From Candidatus Coatesiibacteriota bacterium (GTDB lineage: Bacteria; RBG-13-66-14; B26-G2): a stretch of DNA of 5,162 bases. Below the pieces are notes generated by a model. That model was not told the origin of the DNA. It did no database searches and was given only the letters and a program-made list of their open reading frames with translations. A program made the translations under genes and the position numbers. The stretch covers positions 1 through 5,162 of the forward strand of contig QMNJ01000118.1 of the NCBI GenBank assembly GCA_003647715.1, read 5' to 3'. Shown one piece after another: positions 1 to 5,162 of the stretch; positions within the stretch are counted from its first letter, which is position 1, and the number at the start of each line of letters is the position of its first letter.

Positions 1-476
1 GCTGATTCGTCAAAGACCTTCCACAGAAGTGCTGTCTCGCCCGCTCTCTCAACCACCTCATAACCGAGTGCTTCGAAGAAGGTGGCAGGCATAAACCAGA
101 AATCCCAGTAGTAGGCGACTACGACAATACCCTTCGTGTTCTGCCTTTCTGCCTCCTCTTCTGCTTCTATCATAAGGGCTTTACCAATGCCATTGCCTTT
201 GTATTTACTGAGGACAAATAGACATTGAATTACCATCAGGTCCTCACCGATAGGTCCCCAGGGGCTAACCTCTATGGGCATCATATAGAGCATACCCGCA
301 TGCTCACCATTGCAAAGTGAAATCTTGATTCGCAGACCCTGACTATACATCGCCTTGAGCCAGACGAGGCGCCTCTCACCGCTTCTGTCTATCTCATCCG
401 ACTCGTTGATATGTGAGCAGGTGGAGACAAAGTATTCATCGTCCTTACCCATATCACGAATCTTAATATCTGTCAT
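1..476 (-). CDS. GNAT family N-acetyltransferase (3' end beyond window)
   Basis: The frame is open from the ATG at 474-476 to the window edge, giving the first 158 residues with no stop. The GNAT acetyl-CoA loop is visible at about residues 90-98 (SKYKGNGIG, the Q/R-x-x-G-x-G/A motif with Lys in the first place), preceded by a beta strand (LMVIQCLFV) and followed by a helix of Glu/Ala residues. The block FFEALGYEVV (133-142) is the usual GNAT C-terminal 'F-x-x-x-G-F/Y' element. The start is secure because a perfect AAGGAGG lies 9 bases upstream. GNAT enzymes move an acetyl group from acetyl-CoA to an amine; the substrate cannot be read from the sequence. Segments such as MPIEVSPWGP and YYWDFWFMPATFFEALGY resemble the GNAT proteins that carry a C-terminal YoaP-like domain, but that region would lie outside the window. 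The gene sits 51 bases after the MATE gene and is probably co-transcribed. A soluble cytoplasmic enzyme is expected, since no membrane segment or signal peptide is visible. Confidence 0.88.
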   Translation of the reverse strand, partial: MTDIKIRDMGKDDEYFVSTCSHINESDEIDRSGERRLVWLKAMYSQGLRIKISLCNGEHAGMLYMMPIEVSPWGPIGEDLMVIQCLFVLSKYKGNGIGKALMIEAEEEAERQNTKGIVVVAYYWDFWFMPATFFEALGYEVVERAGETALLWKVFDES

Positions 477-485
477 CCTATGTCT

Positions 486-492
486 CCTCCTT
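486..492 (-). promoter_or_regulatory. Strong Shine-Dalgarno site of the GNAT gene
   Basis: On the minus strand AAGGAGG (part of AGAAGGAGGAGACA) lies 9 bases before the ATG at 476. It is a perfect match to the 16S rRNA anti-SD and fixes the GNAT start. The MATE and radical SAM genes lack any such site, so GNAT is probably translated as a downstream cistron. Confidence 0.8.
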
Positions 493-500
493 CTATTTCT

Positions 501-527
501 CAAGACCCTTAATTCGTTAGGTTCTTG
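501..527 (-). repeat. Small stem-loop between MATE and GNAT genes
   Basis: Read on the minus strand, CAAGAACC (527-520) and GGGTCTTG (508-501) can pair at 7 of 8 positions, with one A-G mismatch, around an 11-base AT-rich loop. The stem begins directly after the MATE stop codon (528-530) and ends 8 bases before the AAGGAGG of the next gene. No T-run follows it, so it does not look like a classic intrinsic terminator. It could stabilise or process the message between the two cistrons, or be chance. Confidence 0.3.
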
Positions 528-1943
528 TTATTTATTAGAGTAGATGTAATCTTTGCCCTCAAGTTTCTCTCTGTGCTTTGCGTGTGCGGTCTTCCAGTGT
601 CCCATCTGGAATACGAATATCATCAGAATGCCCTGTGATATATCACTGGCATTGATTCCCAGCCATATACCGGTAGCACCTATTCCTAACGCAAGTGCAA
701 GGATGTAAGCAAGTGGTATTCTGACCAACAACTGTCCAATAGCGTTAACAATTGTTGTGGCACGGGTGTCGCCGGCGCCGTTCATCGCCTGCCCTAGGAC
801 AAGTGTGAATGCGAGAAACGGGAAGGTAGCGCCCAGGTATCTCATATATGTGGCTCCAATACTGACGACACCGGGATAATCATTGAAGAAGGCGATGAGG
901 TGGGGTGCGAATGCAATGAATAAAGTTGAGACAGGAATAGCCAGGAATTCATAGTATAGGACAGTCCTCCATGTTGACCTTGATGCCCTGTCGGGTTGAC
1001 CTGCGCCCAGGTTCTGTCCTGTGAGCACCGATGCAGCATTGGCAAATCCAAAGCCCGGCACCATAATCACCATTCTAAGGCGTGAACCAATACCATAAGC
1101 AGCAATAGCAACATCGCCAGAGTGCGCCACCAACCGCATCAGAAATAGGAACGATATCTCTCTTACTAATACTTGAAGAGATGCATAAGAACCAATGCTC
1201 AATATCCTCCTCATTATTGCGATGTTCGGTTTGAGCCATCTCCATCTAAGCTGAATGGTTGATTGTCTTATGCATATATGGAGTATTAGGTATATTAACC
1301 CCACTGACCTGCCGATGACTGTCGCGGCGGCTGAGCCGGCTACACCCATTCTAGGGAAGAACCACAGTCCAAGTATGAGTAGCGGGCAAAAGAAGATATT
1401 GATGATGTTTGCGATGATGAGTGCCTTGAGTGGTGTCCTCGCATCCCCTGAACCACGAAGCGACTGATTTATTCCCACAAACAGAAATATTACAATAGAC
1501 CACCCGAATATAATCCTCAAGAACTCGGCACCAAAGCGCAGGACATCGCCTTTTGCACCAAATAGTTTGAGAAGGGGTTCAACACCAAAGAATGTAATCA
1601 GAAGCATTATCACAGAGCCAATTATTCCCAGTAGAATCGTTTGACCGAAAACCTCATCTGTCTTTTCGTGTTTTCTGTTGCCCGTGTAGTGTGCGATGAG
1701 GGCGATGGTTCCTGTGGTTATGCCTATGATGAACATCATAAGGACTGACATGATGATACCTGCTATAGATAGCGCTGCTACCTCAATATGACCGAGCATC
1801 CCCACGAAGTAGAGGTCCACCAATGTAAAGAGGTTTTGAAGCGCCCCGCCTATCATCATTGGCAGGGCGAGCTTCCAGATGGATGCTGAGATTCTACCCT
1901 CCGTCAAGCCCTTCTCAATCTTTCTCTCTCTGTTTCTCTTCAT
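528..1943 (-). CDS. MATE family multidrug/cation efflux transporter (NorM/DinF type)
   Basis: A 471-residue integral membrane protein of normal MATE length (about 450-480), expected to have 12 membrane helices in two six-helix lobes. The internal duplication is visible: GINQSLRGSGDARTPLKA (157-174) in the N-lobe is mirrored by GQAMNGAGDTRATTI (384-398) in the C-lobe. GVAGSAAATVIGR (200-212) matches IGATGIWLGI (421-430), and VRIPLAY (407-413) is the usual C-lobe signature. Helix 1 has the classic LPMMIGGALQNLFTLVDLYF with Asp43, equivalent to the proton/Na+-linked Asp of archaeal MATE structures. MATE proteins export cationic drugs or metabolites in exchange for H+ or Na+; the substrate is unknown. 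Oddity: in the helix 5 motif, usually N-I-x-L-D-P, this protein reads NIFFCP, with Cys186 at the Asp position. The ATG at 1943 gives the expected short basic N-terminus (KRNRERKIEKG). It has no Shine-Dalgarno and is preceded by a T-run, so a slightly different start is possible. It lies 92 bases after the radical SAM gene and 51 bases before GNAT. Confidence 0.95.
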   Translation of the reverse strand: MKRNRERKIEKGLTEGRISASIWKLALPMMIGGALQNLFTLVDLYFVGMLGHIEVAALSIAGIIMSVLMMFIIGITTGTIALIAHYTGNRKHEKTDEVFGQTILLGIIGSVIMLLITFFGVEPLLKLFGAKGDVLRFGAEFLRIIFGWSIVIFLFVGINQSLRGSGDARTPLKALIIANIINIFFCPLLILGLWFFPRMGVAGSAAATVIGRSVGLIYLILHICIRQSTIQLRWRWLKPNIAIMRRILSIGSYASLQVLVREISFLFLMRLVAHSGDVAIAAYGIGSRLRMVIMVPGFGFANAASVLTGQNLGAGQPDRASRSTWRTVLYYEFLAIPVSTLFIAFAPHLIAFFNDYPGVVSIGATYMRYLGATFPFLAFTLVLGQAMNGAGDTRATTIVNAIGQLLVRIPLAYILALALGIGATGIWLGINASDISQGILMIFVFQMGHWKTAHAKHREKLEGKDYIYSNK

Positions 1944-2035
1944 ATAAAAAATGGTGATTAACAGTTATGTTTAGTCATTTACCACGAGAAACGATAGGAT
2001 TATGTTTATTATTCATTTAATTTTTATTAATATAA
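1944..2035 (-). promoter_or_regulatory. AT-rich gap before MATE; possible weak archaeal-type promoter
   Basis: This 92-base gap is about three-quarters A+T and contains no convincing ORF. No Shine-Dalgarno precedes the MATE ATG. TAAACATAAC (1973-1964 on the minus strand) is centred about 25 bases upstream of the ATG, where the TATA box of a leaderless archaeal message would sit, but it is a poor TATA match. A T6 run (1951-1946) lies immediately before the ATG and could act as a U-rich termination signal for the radical SAM transcript. No good hairpin is visible. Confidence 0.2.
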
Positions 2036-3502
2036 TTATCCCCTCATCACTAAATGCCTAAATATATTTTTGAATGCTATTATATTTCGCTTCATCTCCT
2101 CAAACTTAAAGATTGACTGCACCGCCTTTTTGAATAGATAATACGGTCTGATGTAGAAGTCCCGCCTGGCATAGTCGCAGAAATGCACCAATTCATCCGG
2201 CGTCAGATGCTCGGTCCTTATCACACAATTGTGCAAGCCCTCCTCCGTTACCCAGTCACGGTAATTGTCGCTTAATAGAAAACCCCGCTCTTTTGCCCAC
2301 TTGTATGCCTCCGTCCCTGGATATGCCATCACCGGAAAAAATTGTGCGGTATCAGGATTGAGGCGCTTTGATAGGCGAAGCGTCTCTGACAGTGTCCTTC
2401 TGTCCTCCCCAGGATTGCCTGCCATAAAACAGCCATGGACCAATAGTCCCGCCCTTTTGGCAGAGCGGGCAAAGTTATGGCTCATCTCAAGTGTGATGCC
2501 CTTATGCATTCTTTTCAGGGTCTCTGGGTCTCCCGTCTCATACCCCACAATTAGAAGACGACAACCTGCCTCCTTCATCAATACCATTGTCTCATAGTCA
2601 AGGTTGGCGCGCACATTAGCAGACCATAGTAGTTTGTTATTGTCCTCAATAAGCAGTTTGCATATCTGTCTTATTCGCTTCATGTTGGCGGTGAATGTAT
2701 CATCTTCAATGATTACCTCTTTCACCTGAGGCAGATTCTCCCTGATATATCTGAACTCTTTTACCACATTCTGGGCGCTTCTAAGGCGGTAGCCACGACC
2801 ATGTATGGTCTGCGGCCACAGGCAGAAGATGCACTTATGGGGGCATCCCCTCCCCGTTATCATCATAATCTCAGGGTAGCGCGCCGCTGCGAAGAAGTAG
2901 TCCTCCACTCTCAGATGCTTCTTAACTACTTCTGCAAGGAATGGCATCTCATCAAGGTTCTCAATGTATGGTCTGTCGGGATTGTTTATCACCTCTCCAT
3001 CCTTGCGATAGGATATGCCGAGGATGTCTGATGTGTCTTCGTCTCTTGATAGTTTCTGAGCGAGTTCAAGTAGTGTGTAATCAATCTCTCTTCTTGCAAT
3101 ATAATCAATATCTGGAGCCATTGATAGTGTTTCTTCAGGGAGGGCGCTTGGATGCGTTCCTGTGATGCATATCTTGACCTTGCCCAACCTTGATTTAATA
3201 GCCATTGCTGTATCTATGTCCTCATATATGCTCGGTGTTGATGTTTCAATGACAATGAGGTCTGGCTTGAAACCTTCTGCTATCTCTAAGAGACCGTTAA
3301 GGTCTATGCACTGTGCGGGGCAGTCAATGAGTTTTACCTCAAAGCCCGCCCTTTCAAGGACACCGGCGGCGAAGGCAATCCACAGGGGATAATACAAAGT
3401 GCCTGACTTAGTGATGCCAGGACTTCGGTTGTATCTTGAGTATCTGCCATGCTGTGGCAGAAACGGGGGATTAACTAAAAGAACTTTGAAACCGTCTGCC
3501 AT
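2036..3502 (-). CDS. B12-binding-domain radical SAM protein, HpnJ-like
   Basis: This 488-residue protein has the two-domain layout of cobalamin-dependent radical SAM enzymes. Residues 5-160 look like a B12-binding Rossmann domain: KVLLVNPP at 6-13, YYPLWIAFAAGVLERAGFEV at 37-56, then DLIVIETSTPS and ICITGTHPSALPEE. The radical SAM domain follows, with the [4Fe-4S] motif C-x3-C-x2-C at Cys220, Cys224 and Cys227 (GRGCPHKCIFCLWPQT), IIEDDTF (264-270), a GYET segment (320-323) and FMAGNPGED (359-367). The sequence after the cluster (CLWPQT...YRLRS) and the C-terminal tail (LTPDELVHFCDYARRDFYIRPYYL, about 433-456) resemble the hopanoid-associated HpnJ group by my recollection, not by alignment. 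Such enzymes cleave S-adenosylmethionine to a 5'-deoxyadenosyl radical to modify lipids or other unreactive carbons; the substrate here is unknown. The start is well placed, with KVLLVNPP five residues in, but there is no Shine-Dalgarno. Lipid-related neighbours (PAP2, GT-C-like) lie just upstream on the same strand. An alternative is another B12-type radical SAM methyltransferase or cyclase. Confidence 0.92.
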   Translation of the reverse strand: MADGFKVLLVNPPFLPQHGRYSRYNRSPGITKSGTLYYPLWIAFAAGVLERAGFEVKLIDCPAQCIDLNGLLEIAEGFKPDLIVIETSTPSIYEDIDTAMAIKSRLGKVKICITGTHPSALPEETLSMAPDIDYIARREIDYTLLELAQKLSRDEDTSDILGISYRKDGEVINNPDRPYIENLDEMPFLAEVVKKHLRVEDYFFAAARYPEIMMITGRGCPHKCIFCLWPQTIHGRGYRLRSAQNVVKEFRYIRENLPQVKEVIIEDDTFTANMKRIRQICKLLIEDNNKLLWSANVRANLDYETMVLMKEAGCRLLIVGYETGDPETLKRMHKGITLEMSHNFARSAKRAGLLVHGCFMAGNPGEDRRTLSETLRLSKRLNPDTAQFFPVMAYPGTEAYKWAKERGFLLSDNYRDWVTEEGLHNCVIRTEHLTPDELVHFCDYARRDFYIRPYYLFKKAVQSIFKFEEMKRNIIAFKNIFRHLVMRG

Positions 3503-3528
3503 AATAAATTCTTATTAAGTTATTTATT
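3503..3528. repeat. AT-rich imperfect palindrome before the radical SAM gene
   Basis: Perfect 7-base arms AATAAAT (3503-3509) and ATTTATT (3522-3528) enclose a second inverted pair, CTTA (3511-3514) and TAAG (3516-3519). The only asymmetry is one spacer base on one side and two on the other. The element abuts the radical SAM ATG and overlaps the TATA-like sequence. It could be an operator or a weak hairpin in RNA. In such AT-rich DNA a chance origin is also quite possible. Confidence 0.35.
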
Positions 3529-3532
3529 ATAA
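3520..3532 (-). promoter_or_regulatory. TATA-like element of the radical SAM gene (leaderless start)
   Basis: The minus strand reads TTATAATAAATAA at 3532-3520, centred about 25 bases upstream of the ATG at 3502. This is the distance expected for an archaeal TATA box when transcription starts at or next to the start codon. The absence of a Shine-Dalgarno fits a leaderless message. The bases just upstream (CCTTTTG) do not form a good purine-rich BRE, so support comes from position and composition only. Confidence 0.35.
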
Positions 3533-3555
3533 CAAAAGGCATTAGCACATATCTC

Positions 3556-4887
3556 TCAAATATTGAGTTCATCACCATATTCATAGATGTCATAACCATA
3601 GGTGATGAGCGTCATCTCTCTGGCATAGGGGAGATAGTATATATGGTAGCCCCTCTCAACCATACGACTGATATAGTTCTCATCTCCTATGTAGACAAAG
3701 AATACATCCCGTCCCCTTGCCTTGATAAGTGTTTTGTCGTATATGCCCTCCTGTGCCAGAGATACAACCTTCATATCAGGGTTGTCAAAGTATAGTGCCT
3801 CTCCAAGGGCACAGACGATAATTGCTGGCTCGGGTATTTTCGCCTCAGGCAATTCCGACCTCAATCTTTCAAGGTGCTTTCGCCCTTCAATCTGGCTTAT
3901 AATCACCCCTTCTCTTGCTTTAATTCCGGTGCTGGTGATATCAAACCAGACGAGGTTGTATGAGATAACCGCAATAGCAAGAAGTGCCAGGAGAGGGCGC
4001 GGTGCCCTCTGCGATATGAGGATTAGGAACGCCGGCAGGAGTGTGATGAGGTATTCGGTCTCAAACGGGAAGGTGACGAAAATGGCAATATTTATGGCAA
4101 TGAGGGCTGTGAGAGCGATATTACCCCTCATCACCCTTCTGTCAGCCGGTCTACTTCTTAACTGTTTTATCAACCATAGTATTGCAAGGACTATGACCAT
4201 CAGCCAGCCAATGTTTCCAAACAGACCAAGAGCATTCCTGAACATCAGTGTTATGCTTCTTTCTCCTCCCATAGCGAGATTGAGCGGTTTATTGATGAAG
4301 TATGAAATCGGCAGTGAATATAGGACGAGAGATAACACGAGGGTTGATATTATGGTGATTATTCGCTCTCTTGTGTTCTTTTGAACTAAAAGAAGTATCG
4401 GTAGATACAGAATGTTGCCCGCTCTAAAGCCGACGGCGATTGCAAGTGCCATTCCAGATATGACTGGCTTTCTCTCCCCTGCTGTGATGAGCGATGACAT
4501 AACGAATGCAAGCGACCAGATGTAGTCAAGCGGGATGGTGGCATTTTTCAACAATATGGGGTGGAATGCATATATTATGGTTATGACCTTTGGGTAGTCC
4601 GCTTTGAACGACATTGCTAGTTTATAGAATATGAAGATGGAGAGGATGAAGAGGATGAGAGTTGCAGTATTAGTGGCGATGTTCTTTCCCAGAGCATACA
4701 GTGGAGACATTATAATCTCATTCAGAGGGTAGCCGAAGTTCCTTGATGGAATATATCTGCCTTCTTTTATTAGTGTTTTGGATGAAAGCATTACTCTGTA
4801 GTTGTCAATGTCAGTTCCATAGCCGATTGGTATGAGTTGAATACAAATTAGGACGACTATGGGTATAATTAAGATGATTACTTTCAT
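3556..4887 (-). CDS. Polytopic membrane protein, GT-C-type glycosyltransferase-like
   Basis: This 443-residue protein has about nine or ten hydrophobic segments (roughly 4-22, 74-92, 100-116, 118-136, 143-168, 176-197, 224-243, 256-274, 277-292, 297-315) and a soluble C-terminal domain at about 320-443. After helix 1 comes an acidic pair in GYGTDIDNYR (Asp26, Asp28) and a loop with SRNFGYPLNEIIMSPLYALG. This matches the layout of GT-C glycosyltransferases: a large first outer loop with a D-x-D-type motif, many helices, then an extracytoplasmic domain. GT-C enzymes transfer sugars from polyprenyl-phosphate donors on the outer face of the membrane. The assignment rests on architecture, so the acceptor and sugar cannot be named. 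The start at 4887 is chosen because the ATG overlaps the PAP2 stop by four bases (ATGA) and opens directly into a signal-anchor helix. An in-frame ATG at 5046 would add 53 residues that only read through the PAP2 gene. A weak AGAAAGAG precedes the ATG; coupling to PAP2 translation is likely. An uncharacterised membrane protein of other function is the alternative. Confidence 0.8.
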   Translation of the reverse strand: MKVIILIIPIVVLICIQLIPIGYGTDIDNYRVMLSSKTLIKEGRYIPSRNFGYPLNEIIMSPLYALGKNIATNTATLILFILSIFIFYKLAMSFKADYPKVITIIYAFHPILLKNATIPLDYIWSLAFVMSSLITAGERKPVISGMALAIAVGFRAGNILYLPILLLVQKNTRERIITIISTLVLSLVLYSLPISYFINKPLNLAMGGERSITLMFRNALGLFGNIGWLMVIVLAILWLIKQLRSRPADRRVMRGNIALTALIAINIAIFVTFPFETEYLITLLPAFLILISQRAPRPLLALLAIAVISYNLVWFDITSTGIKAREGVIISQIEGRKHLERLRSELPEAKIPEPAIIVCALGEALYFDNPDMKVVSLAQEGIYDKTLIKARGRDVFFVYIGDENYISRMVERGYHIYYLPYAREMTLITYGYDIYEYGDELNI

Positions 4888-5162
4888 AATCTCTTTCTGA
4901 AAGCGTATTTGAAACCCAGGGACATTCCAAGACCCAGTAGAGAACCGAGCAGTGCTCCAGCGATTATATCCGATGGGTAGTGGACGCCTATATAGACCCT
5001 GGAGTAGGCAATCAGGCAGGTGAGGGGGAGCATTATTAACGCCCACCTGCCGTAGGTCCTGTGGGTGAACATATAGAAAGCGAATGAGTTAGATGCGTGG
5101 GCGGAGGGCATTGATGGTGAGTCAACGGCGGGAACGAGAAGGCGGACGGCGATGTTGTCAAA
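4884..5162 (-). CDS. PAP2-family lipid phosphatase (5' end beyond window)
   Basis: The frame is open from the window edge to the TGA at 4884-4886, giving the last 92 residues. Motif C2 of the PAP2/acid-phosphatase superfamily is visible as MPSAHASNSFA (PSAH, with the catalytic-acid His at 5097-5099). Motif C3 is SRVYIGVHYPSD, with the Arg and the nucleophile His that forms the phospho-enzyme, followed by DIIAGALLGSLLG in a membrane helix. Motif C1 (K-x6-R-P) should lie just upstream, outside the window. The ATG at 5109-5111 is not the true start: the frame stays open to the edge (RLLVPAVDSPS before it), and starting there would leave almost nothing before C2. These membrane enzymes remove phosphate from lipid phosphates such as undecaprenyl or other polyprenyl diphosphates, usually on the outer face. 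The gene overlaps the GT-C-like gene by four bases, and GT-C enzymes rely on polyprenyl-phosphate carriers, so a shared lipid-carrier cycle is likely. The exact substrate is inferred, not seen. Confidence 0.9.
   Translation of the reverse strand, partial: FDNIAVRLLVPAVDSPSMPSAHASNSFAFYMFTHRTYGRWALIMLPLTCLIAYSRVYIGVHYPSDIIAGALLGSLLGLGMSLGFKYAFRKRL

Noticed and set aside
355..543. 62-codon plus-strand frame with a hydrophobic tail, a possible small membrane protein
   Set aside because: Most of it is antisense to the GNAT N-terminus, and its hydrophobic end comes from reading the complement of the GNAT Shine-Dalgarno and stem-loop region. No start signal is visible.
1946..1951. T6 run on the minus strand as an intrinsic terminator of the radical SAM gene
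   Set aside because: No stable hairpin precedes it and it touches the MATE ATG. Kept only as a remark under the intergenic region.
2265..2597. 110-codon open frame on the plus strand
   Set aside because: Antisense to the conserved radical SAM coding region; the translation has no domain-like pattern.
3722..4384. 220-codon open frame on the plus strand
   Set aside because: It lies wholly antisense to the GT-C-like gene, whose frame shows clear membrane helices and is coupled to PAP2. The plus-strand product has no recognisable domain and no good ribosome-binding site.
4636..4662. Short tandem-like run of GATGAAGAG/GATGAGAG units
   Set aside because: On the coding strand it simply encodes a Leu/Ile/Phe-rich membrane helix (LILFILSIFIF); codon bias in hydrophobic segments explains it.
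4888..5046. 53-residue N-terminal extension of the membrane protein
   Set aside because: It reads another frame of the PAP2 coding sequence, including the conserved C3 motif region. The ATGA overlap gives a much better start.

Overview
The window is a gene-dense, single-strand stretch: five protein-coding genes, all on the minus strand, with gaps of at most about 92 bases. Read in transcription order (right to left) they are a PAP2-family lipid phosphatase (5' end outside the window), a polytopic membrane protein resembling a GT-C glycosyltransferase, a radical SAM protein with a cobalamin-binding-type N-terminal domain, a MATE-family transporter, and a GNAT acetyltransferase (3' end outside the window). 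I see no RNA genes, mobile elements, CRISPR arrays or recognisable att sites.

The source looks like an archaeon, but this is inference. The gaps before the radical SAM and MATE genes are very AT-rich and show no Shine-Dalgarno sequence. Before the radical SAM gene a TATA-like element sits about 25 bases upstream of the ATG, where a leaderless archaeal promoter would be. The closely spaced downstream GNAT gene, in contrast, has a perfect AAGGAGG. Frequent ATA (Ile) and AGA/AGG (Arg) codons fit the same picture. Each protein family also occurs in bacteria, so a bacterial source is not excluded.

Region by region: 4884-5162 is the C-terminal part of the PAP2 phosphatase. It overlaps the next gene by four bases (ATGA), so the membrane protein should start at 4887, not at the longer ATG at 5046. 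The radical SAM gene (2036-3502) follows after a 53-base AT-rich gap that holds an imperfect palindrome. The MATE gene (528-1943) follows after a 92-base AT-rich gap. The GNAT gene (1-476) follows 51 bases later, after a small stem-loop.

A plausible common theme is membrane or envelope lipids. GT-C enzymes use polyprenyl-phosphate-linked sugars and PAP2 enzymes remove phosphate from prenyl diphosphates, so the coupled pair could belong to one lipid-carrier cycle. The radical SAM protein most resembles the HpnJ group, which acts on the polar end of hopanoids, and is reminiscent of archaeal lipid-modifying radical SAM enzymes. MATE and GNAT may be unrelated passengers. Nothing here amounts to a clearly new system. 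The best leads are the possible lipid-modification cluster and a MATE protein with Cys where Asp is usual in the N-lobe.
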